Notes under the pieces: model-generated
The model's input: only the letters and a program-made list of their open reading frames with translations
What the model was told of the DNA's origin: nothing
The model's database searches: none
Assembly: GCA_046346965.1 (NCBI GenBank)
Contig: JAXMHB010000003.1
Coordinates: 1 to 64,000 of the forward strand
Direction of reading: 5' to 3'
DNA length: 64,000 nucleotides
Source: JAXMHB01 sp046346965
GTDB taxonomy: Bacteria; Pseudomonadota; Gammaproteobacteria; Xanthomonadales; SZUA-5
Shown here: positions 1-8,052 of the stretch, piece by piece
How the letters are laid out: every line of letters starts with the position of its first letter
Numbering within the stretch: position 1 is the stretch's first letter
Position numbers and translations under genes: made by a program

Positions 1-142
1 CGATATGGCCGAGATCGGCGGCCTGTCCACCCCCGCCCCCGTGTTCTACTGGCAGCGCCACCGCGAGGGCCGCAGCTTCGGCATCCAGTACGGCCCCACC
101 GGCGCCTGCCACTGCCCCAAGTCCGGGCCGCATAGCCACTGA
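1..142 (+). CDS. C-terminal end of an unknown protein (5' partial)
   Basis: An open frame enters from the left edge (first complete codon at base 2) and stops at TGA 140-142, leaving 46 residues. The tail contains a short Cys motif (ACHCPK) and ends in a His/Ser-rich stretch (GPHSH). Codon use matches the high-GC genes that follow. The family is not recognisable from so short a tail. The next gene, also small and Cys-bearing, lies 77 bases downstream on the same strand, so the two may be cotranscribed. Confidence 0.55.
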   Translation, partial: DMAEIGGLSTPAPVFYWQRHREGRSFGIQYGPTGACHCPKSGPHSH

Positions 143-219
143 GGGAAAAGGGGAAAGCGAAAAAGGAAAAGGGCGGCGGGCGCTGCGGGTCCGCCCCCAC
201 TGGAGGCCGAGGGTCAGAA

Positions 220-498
220 ATGCGGCACGCCGGACGATGGGCGTTTCACGAGGACGATTGCCAGTGCGGCCAGCTCCGGCATGCCTACTGCAATCGGGGC
301 GCCTGGGTGTGGTCCTGCTGCGGCGCCTGCGCCGAAGTCTCCGAGTGCACGGCACCGGCGATGCACCCCACCTACTGGCAACACCCGCGTCACGCCGAGA
401 CCGTGTTGCGCTATGTGCACGGGCGGCCGATCTACCGGCCGCCCGATGAACTGCGGCAATCCATGCCCGAGCTGTACCGGCGCGATCCCGCGGTCTGA
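220..498 (+). CDS. Small Cys-rich hypothetical protein
   Basis: This 92-residue protein starts at ATG 220, preceded by a good ribosome site (GAGGG about 6 bases upstream). Six Cys fall in its first half: CxC near residue 15, then C24, CC at 33-34, C37 and C43. Their spacing suggests a metal-binding knuckle or a disulfide cluster. The second half is rich in His, Tyr, Arg and Pro. It has no signal peptide or membrane segment. I do not recognise a family. The ribosome site, codon bias and position between two same-strand genes support a real gene; the function is unknown. Confidence 0.55.
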   Translation: MRHAGRWAFHEDDCQCGQLRHAYCNRGAWVWSCCGACAEVSECTAPAMHPTYWQHPRHAETVLRYVHGRPIYRPPDELRQSMPELYRRDPAV

Positions 499-652
499 AA
501 CGACACCGGGCCCGGGCTGCCCGCGACTCGGGCAGGCCTGCCAAGCGGCAGGCCGCAGGCCGGCGCGCTGACGAAGCTGCGACGTGGCGTCGTGGCAAGC
601 CAGGACAGCTGATAGTCTGCCGAATGAGCGCTGACGCCAAGGCAATCCAACA

Positions 653-3550
653 TTGCGCATCGTCCACTGCAACCGACTGCTCCTGGTGGCCTGGCTGCTA
701 GGCCTGAGTCTGACTGTCCTTGCCGCCCAGGCTGCGCAGGCCCACGCGCGCACGGTGGCGGGAACGGCACTCAGCATGACGCCGCCTCCGGGCACGCTCG
801 ATGCGCCGTACATCGCGGCCTTCAACCAGACCTTCAGCGCCAGTGGCGGCATCGGCCCCTATCGCTATGCGCTGAGCGGCATGCTGCCGCAGGGCATTGG
901 CTTCAATGCAAGCGCCGGAACGCTGAGCGGCGTCCCAACCGTGCCCGGCGCCTATCCCATCACCATCACCGCCACCGACGAGGGCAACACCAACCCCGGC
1001 GGGCCGTTCACCGTAGCGCAGAGCTACACGCTCAATGTGGCTGCGCCGGTGATCACCATCACTCCATCGACGCTGCCCGATCCGGCCCTCGGCGCGATCT
1101 ACAGCCAGGTGCTGCGCGCCGACGGCGGAGCGCCGAGCTATGGCTATGCGATCACCGCCGGCAGCCTGCCAACGGGCCTTAGTCTGGCCAGCAGCGGCGC
1201 CATGTCCGGCACCACGCTGCAGGTGGGCACTTACAACTTCACGGTCACGGCGACCGATTTCTTCGGCCAGACCGGCATCCGCGGCTATGCCTACTCGGTG
1301 CCGGCGCCGACACTGAGCTTGAGCCCGTCCCCCGGCACGCTCAACGCGCCGTTGGGGGCACCGTACTCGCAGACCTTCAGTGCGACGGGCGGCTCCAATC
1401 GCTTCAGCTATATCCAGACCGGCGTGCTGCCGCCTGGCCTCAGCGTCAGCGTCAGCGGCAACTTGATCAGCGGCACACCAACCATCCCGGGCAGCTACAC
1501 CGTGGGCGTGACCGCGACCGACCTCGATGTGATCGGCGTCGGCGCGCCCTACTCGATCACGCAGGTCTACACCATCCACGTCGCCGTGCCGGTGTCGGTC
1601 TCGCCGACGGCGCTGCCCAGCGCCAGCGCCGGGCAGGCCTACAGCCAGACGCTCAGCGCCAGCGGCGGCGTCGCGCCCTACGGCTTTGCGCTAACCGCCG
1701 GCACGCTGCCGACCGGACTCACGCTGACCGGCGACGTGCTCGCCGGAACCCCCACGCAGGCGGGCAGCTTCCACCTCACCATCACCGCCACCGACGCCAA
1801 CGGCGAACGCGGCGAGCAGGCTTACACGCTGGTCGTCGCCGCGCCCACGCTGGCCCTGGCGCCCGCAGCAGGCACGCTGACGGCGCCCTATGCCAGCGCC
1901 TACACGCAATCCTTCGCCGCCAGCGGCAGTCCGGGGCCTTTTGCCTACACCCTCAGCGGCGCGCTGCCGACCGGGCTCAGCTTCAGCGGCAACACGCTGA
2001 CGGGCACCCCGATCACGCCGGGCGATTACCCGATCACACTGACCGCCACCGACACCACGCTGACCGGCACCGGCGCGCCCTTTGCCATCTCGCAGAACTA
2101 CACGCTGCGCGTGCCGGCGCCGAGCATCGTGCTGGCGCCGACCACCCTGCTCGGCGCCAGCGCCGGACAGGCCTACAGCCAGGCGCTCAGCGCCAGCGGC
2201 GGCGCCGCGCCTTATGACTATGCGCTGACCGCCGGCGCGCTGCCAGCCGGCATGACGCTGAGCCCGAGCGGCCTGTTGAGCGGGACGCCTACCGCCGTGG
2301 GCAGCGGCAATCTGACCGTGACCGCCACGGATATTCACGGCCAGAGCGGCACGCGCGAGTACACGCTGGTCGCCGCGGCACCGACGCTGGCACTGACGCC
2401 CGCGGCAGGCACGCTGACGGCGCCGTATGCGAGTGCCTACACGCAATCCTTCGCCGCCAGCGGCAGTCCGGGGCCCTACGCCTACACCCTCAGCGGCGCG
2501 CTGCCGACCGGGCTCAGCTTCAGCGGCCACACGCTCACCGGTACGCCGACCACGCCGGGCGATTACCCGATCACGCTGACCGCCACCGACACCACGCTGA
2601 CCGGCACCGGCGCGCCCTTTGCCATCTCGCAGAACTACACGCTGCGCGTGCCGGCGCCGAGCATCGTGCTGGCGCCGACCACACTGCCCGGCGCCAACGC
2701 CGGCCAAGCCTACAGCCAGACGCTCAGTGCCAGCGGCGGCGCCGCGCCTTACGGCTATGCGCTGACCGCGGGCGCGCTGCCGCCTGGCTTGACGCTGAGC
2801 CCAAGCGGTTTGCTGAGCGGGACCCCGAGCGCCAGCGGCAGCTACGGTGTCACGATCACGGCCACCGACGCCCACGGACCCTCCGGCAGCCAGTCGTACA
2901 CGCTGGGCGTGGCCGTGCCAACGTTGAGCCTGCAGCCGACCAGCCTGCCGGACGGCATCGGTGGAACGCCGTACAGCCAGACGCTGGTCGCCAGCGGCGG
3001 CATTGCGCCTTACACCTACGCGCTCAGCGCCGGGACGCTCCCGGCTGGCCTGAGCCTGAGCAGCGCCGGCGCGCTGAGCGGCACAGCCACCGTCGCCGGC
3101 AGTTTTGCCTTCAGTGTGCGTGCCAATGACAGTACCGGCGGCACCGCCGCGAGCGTCACCCAGGCCTACACGCTGGTCATGGCGCCACCGCTCATCAGCC
3201 TCACCACCCCGCTGCCCACGCACCTGTCCCAGGGCGCGCCCTTTGCGCAGCAACTCAGCGGCAGCGGCGGCGCGGCGCCCTACCGCTATGCGCTGAGCGC
3301 CGGCAGCCTGCCGGCCGGATTGACGCTGAGTCAGAGCGGACTGCTCAGCGGCACGCCGAACACCCCGGGCAGTTACACCTTCACGCTGACGATCACCGAG
3401 GCCTCCGGCTTCAGCGGCAGCGCCACCTACACGATGCGCGTGCTGCAGTACGCCGACCCGGTCCCCACACTGGGTCCGGCAAGCCTACTGCTGATGCTGC
3501 TGGCGCTGCTGGCGTTGGCCGCGCTGACGACACGCCGCAATCAGGTCTGA
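653..3550 (+). CDS. Secreted Ig-like (He_PIG type) repeat protein with IPTL/VPTL C-terminal sorting signal
   Basis: The 965-residue protein has a signal peptide at about residues 1-32 (hydrophobic LLLVAWLLGLSLTVLAA). Ten Ig-like repeats of 85-95 residues follow, each with the putative-Ig signature: Y-x-Q-T/A-x-S-A-S-G-G, then LP-x-GL-x-L, then LSGTP and an ITATD-like end. The C terminus is VPTLGP, a hydrophobic helix and TTRRNQV. This is the PEP-CTERM-like arrangement of the IPTL class, in which an exosortase-type enzyme is thought to cut near the motif and anchor the protein at the surface. The start is taken as TTG 653, because the nearby ATG 624 is out of frame and TTG directly precedes the signal peptide. 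Alternating longer and shorter repeats suggest growth by duplication of repeat pairs. Likely a surface or matrix protein; no enzymatic domain is seen. Confidence 0.85.
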   Translation: MRIVHCNRLLLVAWLLGLSLTVLAAQAAQAHARTVAGTALSMTPPPGTLDAPYIAAFNQTFSASGGIGPYRYALSGMLPQGIGFNASAGTLSGVPTVPGAYPITITATDEGNTNPGGPFTVAQSYTLNVAAPVITITPSTLPDPALGAIYSQVLRADGGAPSYGYAITAGSLPTGLSLASSGAMSGTTLQVGTYNFTVTATDFFGQTGIRGYAYSVPAPTLSLSPSPGTLNAPLGAPYSQTFSATGGSNRFSYIQTGVLPPGLSVSVSGNLISGTPTIPGSYTVGVTATDLDVIGVGAPYSITQVYTIHVAVPVSVSPTALPSASAGQAYSQTLSASGGVAPYGFALTAGTLPTGLTLTGDVLAGTPTQAGSFHLTITATDANGERGEQAYTLVVAAPTLALAPAAGTLTAPYASAYTQSFAASGSPGPFAYTLSGALPTGLSFSGNTLTGTPITPGDYPITLTATDTTLTGTGAPFAISQNYTLRVPAPSIVLAPTTLLGASAGQAYSQALSASGGAAPYDYALTAGALPAGMTLSPSGLLSGTPTAVGSGNLTVTATDIHGQSGTREYTLVAAAPTLALTPAAGTLTAPYASAYTQSFAASGSPGPYAYTLSGALPTGLSFSGHTLTGTPTTPGDYPITLTATDTTLTGTGAPFAISQNYTLRVPAPSIVLAPTTLPGANAGQAYSQTLSASGGAAPYGYALTAGALPPGLTLSPSGLLSGTPSASGSYGVTITATDAHGPSGSQSYTLGVAVPTLSLQPTSLPDGIGGTPYSQTLVASGGIAPYTYALSAGTLPAGLSLSSAGALSGTATVAGSFAFSVRANDSTGGTAASVTQAYTLVMAPPLISLTTPLPTHLSQGAPFAQQLSGSGGAAPYRYALSAGSLPAGLTLSQSGLLSGTPNTPGSYTFTLTITEASGFSGSATYTMRVLQYADPVPTLGPASLLLMLLALLALAALTTRRNQV
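1871..2290 (+). repeat. Intragenic tandem duplication, copy 1
   Basis: Bases 1871-2290, encoding Ig-like repeats 5 and 6, recur at a constant offset of 537 bases (179 codons, one repeat pair). Identity by eye is very high, with long unbroken matches such as the stretch around 2060-2145. Neighbouring repeats are only similar at protein level, so this pair looks like a recent in-frame duplication. Confidence 0.85.
2408..2827 (+). repeat. Intragenic tandem duplication, copy 2
   Basis: This is the second copy of the 537-base unit, covering Ig-like repeats 7 and 8. Differences from copy 1 are scattered, include synonymous changes, and keep the frame. The second half of the unit has diverged more than the first. 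Confidence 0.85.
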
Positions 3551-3557
3551 GCGCGCC

Positions 3558-4460
3558 TCAGCTCGGCGGCCGCGTCTTGAAGCGCTCGTGCAGCCAGAGA
3601 TACTGCTCGGGCGCCCGGCGGATGATGGCCTCCAGCTCCCGGTTGACGCGCGCGGTGTCGGCCACGGCGTCTGCGGTCGGAAAGTCGGCCAGCGGCGGCG
3701 ACAGCTGCAGCCGGTAGCTGCCGTCGGCCAGACGCTGGTGCGCGAAGCCGATCACTGCAGCGCCCGAGAGCCGCGCCATCTGGTGGGTGGCGCTGATGGT
3801 GGACGCCGGCACCCCGAAGAAGGGGACGAACAGGCGTTCGCCGCGGCGGTACTCCTGATCGGGCGCGTACCAGAGCACCCCGCCGCTCTTCAGATAACGC
3901 AACACGGCGCGCAACTCGTCGCGGCGGAACATCTGGTCCGCATAGCGCAGCCGCGCGCGCTTGACCGCCCATTCGAAGGCGGGATCGTGGTGCTCGCGGT
4001 ACATGCCGGCCAGCGGGACCACCTGGGTCAGCAGCCGTCCGGCCAGTTCCAGATGACTGAAATGGGCGCCGACCAGCAGCACGCCGCGCCCGGCCGCGCG
4101 CGCCGCCTCGATGTGTTCGAGCCCCTCGATCTGCACCGGTATGCGCGCCACGCGCCGCTGCGCACCGAACCAGCCCCAGGCAAAGGCGGCCAGCATGCGC
4201 CCCGATTCGCGTCGATTCAGGCGCGCCACCCGGTCGCGCTCGGCATCCGTCCACTCGGGGAAACAGAGCGCCAGATTGTGCGCGATCACGCGCCGCCGCC
4301 GTGGCAGCAAGGCCAGTACCAGTGGCCCGATGGCCGCGCCGATGGCCAGCGCCAGCCGATGCGGCAGGCGCGCGTACAGCCACAGGATGGCCACTGCCAG
4401 CCAACCGGGCCAGCAATAGGGATGCCACAGAGCTCGGGCGGCGGTTTTGACGGCACGCAT
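3558..4460 (-). CDS. lpxL: Lipid A biosynthesis (KDO2-lipid IVA) acyltransferase, LpxL/HtrB family
   Basis: The 300-residue length is usual for LpxL/LpxM acyltransferases, which add secondary acyl chains to lipid A at the inner membrane. The N-terminal anchor is at about residues 18-55 (WLAVAILWLYARLP, then ALAIGAAIGPLVLALLP). The family HX4(D/E) catalytic motif is seen as AHFSHLELAG near residue 132. The ending YLWLHERFKTRP matches the conserved W-x-HxRFK tail. The start is ATG 4460; longer upstream reading lacks a natural N terminus. It diverges from waaA across 108 bases, so two successive lipid A/Kdo steps probably share a control region. LpxL and LpxM cannot be told apart by eye. Confidence 0.88.
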   Translation of the reverse strand: MRAVKTAARALWHPYCWPGWLAVAILWLYARLPHRLALAIGAAIGPLVLALLPRRRRVIAHNLALCFPEWTDAERDRVARLNRRESGRMLAAFAWGWFGAQRRVARIPVQIEGLEHIEAARAAGRGVLLVGAHFSHLELAGRLLTQVVPLAGMYREHHDPAFEWAVKRARLRYADQMFRRDELRAVLRYLKSGGVLWYAPDQEYRRGERLFVPFFGVPASTISATHQMARLSGAAVIGFAHQRLADGSYRLQLSPPLADFPTADAVADTARVNRELEAIIRRAPEQYLWLHERFKTRPPS

Positions 4461-4568
4461 GGCGACAGCGGGGCGGACGGCGGGCGCCGATCATCCCATA
4501 GCGCCGGCGCACCTCGTACCACTGCGCCGCCTGCGCGATACTTGCGGATCGGCTGATGCGGATCCCTC

Positions 4569-5849
4569 ATGCGGCGCCATTTGCGCACCCTGTACACCGT
4601 GCTGATGTACCTGGCGATGCCGGTGATCCTGTATCGCCTGGCGTTTCGCGGGCTGCGCAATCGCGGCTACTACGCGCGCTGGCTGGAACGCTTCGGCTGG
4701 TTTCGCGATCCGGGCTTCGAGTCCTCGATCTGGGTGCACGCGGTATCGGTGGGCGAGTTCAACGCCGCCATCCCTTTGATCCAGGAGCTGATGCGGCGCC
4801 ACCCGGAAACACCGATGGTGGTCACCACGATCACGCCCACCGGCTCGGATCGCGTGCTCAAGCAGTTCGGCGACCGCGTGTTTCACGTCTACCTGCCCTA
4901 CGACCTGCCCGCCGCGATCCGGCGCTTCTTCGCGCGGGTAAAGCCGCGCATCGCCGTGGTGATGGAAACCGAGATCTGGCCGAATCTGTACTTTGAATGC
5001 CGGGATCGGCGCATTCCGATCTTCATCGCCAATGCGCGGCTGTCCGAGCGCAGCCTGCGCGGCTACGGGCCGGCGATTTCGCTGATTACCGAGGCGGTGC
5101 GTTGCGCCAGCATGGTGGCGGCGCAATCGCAGGTGGACGGCGAACGCTTCCTGCGCCTGGGCGCGCTGCCCGAGCGCATGCGCGTGGTCGGCAACATCAA
5201 ATTCGACATGGCGGTTCCCGGCGGACTGGATGCCACGGCGCGCGAGTGGCGCGAGATCTGGGGCGCGCTGCGGCCGGTGTGGATTGCCGCGAGCACCCAC
5301 GAGGGCGAGGAGGCGGCGGTGCTGCAGGCGCATGCGCGCATCCTCGGGCGCTATCCGGACGCGCTGCTGATCCTGGTGCCGCGCCATCCCGAGCGCTTTC
5401 GCGCGGCGGTCTCGCTATGCCGCTCCTATGGATTTCGCACCACCTGCCGCAGCGAGGACCATGTCGCGGCGCCCGATTCCCAGTGCTTCGTGGTCGACAG
5501 CATGGGTGAGTTGCTGAAGTTCTACGCTTGCGCCGACGTTTGCTTCGTTGGCGGCAGTCTGGACCGGATCGGCGGCCACAATGTGCTGGAAGCGGCGGCC
5601 TTGCGCCGGCCGATTCTGATCGGGCCGCACACCTTCAACTTCGCCGAGATCACCGACACGCTGGTACGCGAGGACGCCGCCGTCCGCGTCAGCAATGGCG
5701 CGACGCTGGGCGCTCAGGTGGTGCGCATCCTGAGCGATCCGCCGCGCGCGGCGGCGATGGCGGAAGCGGCCGTGCGGGTGGTCGAGCGCGAGCGCGGCGC
5801 GGTGCCGCGCACGGTGGCCGCCATTGAGGAATTGCTGGCCGGCCGCTGA
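4569..5849 (+). CDS. waaA: 3-deoxy-D-manno-octulosonic acid (Kdo) transferase
   Basis: The 426-residue WaaA/KdtA protein (GT30) moves Kdo from CMP-Kdo to lipid IVA on the inner face of the cytoplasmic membrane. It has an N-terminal membrane-associated helix (MYLAMPVILYRLAF). The family stretch VVMETEIWPNL is near residue 140, with IPIFIANARLSERS just after it. The C-terminal Rossmann half carries GGSLDRIGGHNVLEAAALRRPILIG split by short loops, the CMP-Kdo binding region. The start ATG 4569 has a GGAT-like ribosome site. The gene is divergent from lpxL and convergent with tolC, with a hairpin directly after the stop. Confidence 0.93.
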   Translation: MRRHLRTLYTVLMYLAMPVILYRLAFRGLRNRGYYARWLERFGWFRDPGFESSIWVHAVSVGEFNAAIPLIQELMRRHPETPMVVTTITPTGSDRVLKQFGDRVFHVYLPYDLPAAIRRFFARVKPRIAVVMETEIWPNLYFECRDRRIPIFIANARLSERSLRGYGPAISLITEAVRCASMVAAQSQVDGERFLRLGALPERMRVVGNIKFDMAVPGGLDATAREWREIWGALRPVWIAASTHEGEEAAVLQAHARILGRYPDALLILVPRHPERFRAAVSLCRSYGFRTTCRSEDHVAAPDSQCFVVDSMGELLKFYACADVCFVGGSLDRIGGHNVLEAAALRRPILIGPHTFNFAEITDTLVREDAAVRVSNGATLGAQVVRILSDPPRAAAMAEAAVRVVERERGAVPRTVAAIEELLAGR

Positions 5850-5876
5850 CGGCGATGCGCGCAGGGCGCATCGCCG
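5850..5876. terminator. Hairpin between convergent waaA and tolC
   Basis: An 11-bp perfect stem (CGGCGATGCGC pairing with GCGCATCGCCG) closes a 5-base loop. It begins one base after the waaA stop and ends 7 bases before the tolC stop. The T-run is short on both sides, so it is a likely but not classical bidirectional terminator. Confidence 0.6.
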
Positions 5877-5883
5877 CCCGGGT

Positions 5884-7257
5884 TTACTTCAGCAGGGCGT
5901 TGACCGACTGCAGATCCGCCACCGCAATGGTGCCGGCGGCCTGCTTCAGACGCAGCGAGTTGAGCAAATAGTCGTGACGCGCCTTGGCGTAGTCGCGCTG
6001 AGCCTGAAACAGCACCTGCTGGCTCTGCAGCACGTCGACAATGGTACGCGTGCCAACTTCAAAACCGGCCTGGGTGGCGTCCAGCGCGCTCTGCGCCGAC
6101 ACCTGCGCCTGCTTGCGCGCCTCGACCTCGCTGATGCCCGCCACCACGGCGCGGAAGGCGTTGCGGGTGGCACGCACCACCGAGCGCTTCTCGGTTTCGT
6201 ACTGATCCGCCGCGGCATCGCGGTTATAGGTCTCCTGACGCACGCGCGATTGCGTGGCCAGCCCCTCGAAAATCGGCACGTTCAGCGTGATGCCGAAGCC
6301 GTGATCGCGGCCATCGGAATTGAACGCACGCGAACTGGAACCTCCTGTGACGTCACCCCAGGAGGATCGGTCGTTCCAGCTGTAATCAGCGCTCAAGGTC
6401 GGCAAATGCGCGGCCTTGGCGGTGGCGATCGCCTGCTCGGCCTGCTCCAGTTCATAACGACGGATGGCCAGCGCCGGGCTTTCAGCTTCGGCGGTCTGCA
6501 CCCAGGCATCCAGCGTGTCCGGATCCGGACGGTTGAGCTGGATATCGGTCACCAGCGGACGGACATCGGACACCGGCTTGCCGGTCAGTTCGGCCAGCGC
6601 CTCGTAGGCGTCGTCCAACTGGTTCTGGCTGAGGATCGTCGCCGCGCGCGAGGCGTCGTAGCGCGCCTGCGCCTCGTGCACATCGGTGATCGCCGACAGA
6701 CCGACTTCATAGCGCTGCTGCGCCTGTTCCAACTGGCGCTTGACCGCCTTCTCTTCGGCTTGGGCCGCGTCCAGATTGGTGGTCGCGGTGAGCGCACCGA
6801 AGTAAGCCTCGGACACGCGCACGATCAGATTGTCGAGCGCCGCATCGTAGCTGGCCGCACCGCGGTCAGCGCCAGCACGGGCGCCGCGCAGCCGCGTGTA
6901 GTTGGAATGGTTGTACAGCGTTTGCCGCAGCGACAGGCTATAGGTTCGCGTCCTGGATTCATTGGTGGTGCCATTGACCACTGTAGGACGGCCATCCGGC
7001 CCGACGAATTGCTGCAAACCCAGCGTGGACGATGTGTCGTCGCCCAGGGTCGCGGTACCAGACAGCGAGGGGAGCAACGTTGCACGCGCCTGCACAACGC
7101 CCTCGCCGGAGGCCAGCATCGCCGACTCGGCGGCCGCCAACTGCGGATCACTGGCGCGCGCCATCTCGTAGATCTCGGCCAGATCGGCCGCCTGCACACA
7201 GGTGGAAGCCGCTGCCAGCGCGGCGATCAGGGCTAGGCTTAGGCGCTTGGAACGCAT
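5884..7257 (-). CDS. tolC: TolC family outer membrane channel protein
   Basis: The 457-residue outer membrane efflux or type I secretion channel starts at ATG 7257, with GAGG about 6 bases upstream and a clear signal peptide (MRSKRLSLALIAALAAASTCVQA). The duplicated TolC coiled-coil and beta-strand fold shows in two halves: a first repeat around LAEIYEMARASDPQL and SLSLRQTLYNHSN, and a second around LNVPIFEGLATQSRVRQE. The ending GTRTIVDVLQSQQVLFQAQ is typical of the C-terminal helix. It would form the trimeric exit duct for a tripartite pump or type I system, but no pump or adaptor gene lies nearby. It is only 17 bases downstream of the Pcm-like gene and probably cotranscribed with it. Confidence 0.92.
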   Translation of the reverse strand: MRSKRLSLALIAALAAASTCVQAADLAEIYEMARASDPQLAAAESAMLASGEGVVQARATLLPSLSGTATLGDDTSSTLGLQQFVGPDGRPTVVNGTTNESRTRTYSLSLRQTLYNHSNYTRLRGARAGADRGAASYDAALDNLIVRVSEAYFGALTATTNLDAAQAEEKAVKRQLEQAQQRYEVGLSAITDVHEAQARYDASRAATILSQNQLDDAYEALAELTGKPVSDVRPLVTDIQLNRPDPDTLDAWVQTAEAESPALAIRRYELEQAEQAIATAKAAHLPTLSADYSWNDRSSWGDVTGGSSSRAFNSDGRDHGFGITLNVPIFEGLATQSRVRQETYNRDAAADQYETEKRSVVRATRNAFRAVVAGISEVEARKQAQVSAQSALDATQAGFEVGTRTIVDVLQSQQVLFQAQRDYAKARHDYLLNSLRLKQAAGTIAVADLQSVNALLK

Positions 7258-7274
7258 GTACAACCTCACTTCTA

Positions 7275-7940
7275 TCAGAGTTGGAATCGATTGGGCGGCA
7301 CGGCGCCATGCAGATAGGCGATATCGGTCTCGAACAGGCTGCGCGTCTCGTAGTGATCGGCGTCCTGACGGGTGATCAGCAGCGCTTCCATCACCGGCGA
7401 CTGCCCGCGCACCACGAACATGCGACCGCCCGGCTTCAACCAGCGCAGCCACGCATCCGGCACGCTGACGACGGCGCCGGTCACGGCGATCGCATCGAAG
7501 CTCTGCGCCGGACGGAAGTCCGCATACACATCCTGTGCCAGCACCTGACAATTGCGGATACCGGCCGCCCCGATGCGGGCACGCGCGCGTTCGGCCAGAT
7601 CGGCGTGACGCTCGATCGACACCACCTGACGACCGAGGCGCGCCAGACAAGCGCTGACGAATCCACTGCCGGTGCCAATTTCCAGCACCTCGTCTTCGGC
7701 GCCCACCGCCAGTGCCTGCAGCAAGCGTCCTTCGACCACCGGTTTCATCATCAGTTCGCCATGCTCGAGCGGAATGGCCAGATCGGCAAAGGCCAGCTTG
7801 CGATGCTGCGGCGGAACGAAGTCCTCGCGCTTGACCTCGGTCAGCACATCGAGCACACGGGTGTCGAGCACTTCCCAGGGGCGCACCTGTTGCTCGACCA
7901 TATTGAATCGTGCGCGATCAAAGTTCAGCGATCCGGCCAT
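7275..7940 (-). CDS. Protein-L-isoaspartate O-methyltransferase family protein
   Basis: The 221-residue SAM-dependent methyltransferase starts at ATG 7940 (MAGSLNFDRARFNMVEQQVRPW, a typical family start). Motif I for SAM binding is VLEIGTGSGF near residue 80, preceded by the Pcm-like FVPPQHRKLAFADLAIPL and MMKPVVEGRLLQAL. True Pcm repairs isoaspartate. This lineage of divergent Pcm-like proteins sits beside tolC in xanthomonads, and its real substrate is not established. The key loop that in Pcm reads TISQP is replaced here by HGELMMKP, so classical repair activity is doubtful. It is probably the first gene of a pcm-tolC pair. Confidence 0.85.
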   Translation of the reverse strand: MAGSLNFDRARFNMVEQQVRPWEVLDTRVLDVLTEVKREDFVPPQHRKLAFADLAIPLEHGELMMKPVVEGRLLQALAVGAEDEVLEIGTGSGFVSACLARLGRQVVSIERHADLAERARARIGAAGIRNCQVLAQDVYADFRPAQSFDAIAVTGAVVSVPDAWLRWLKPGGRMFVVRGQSPVMEALLITRQDADHYETRSLFETDIAYLHGAVPPNRFQL

Positions 7941-8052
7941 GACGCTTCTGACATCCGAGTGGTGAAGGAAAGACGACAAGGGTAGCTGTCCGGCGCACGA
8001 TTGCTCAAGCCGGAGATTGGTCTGCAGGCGCCGGCCGGATAAGTGCCGGAGG

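Noticed and set aside
1691..3253. A 520-codon open frame antisense to the Ig-repeat gene
   Set aside because: It has internal repeats only because the sense gene is repetitive.
5824..7236. A 470-codon open frame on the plus strand over tolC
   Set aside because: It is antisense to a convincing TolC protein, starts inside waaA, and encodes low-information Arg/Gly/Gln sequence.
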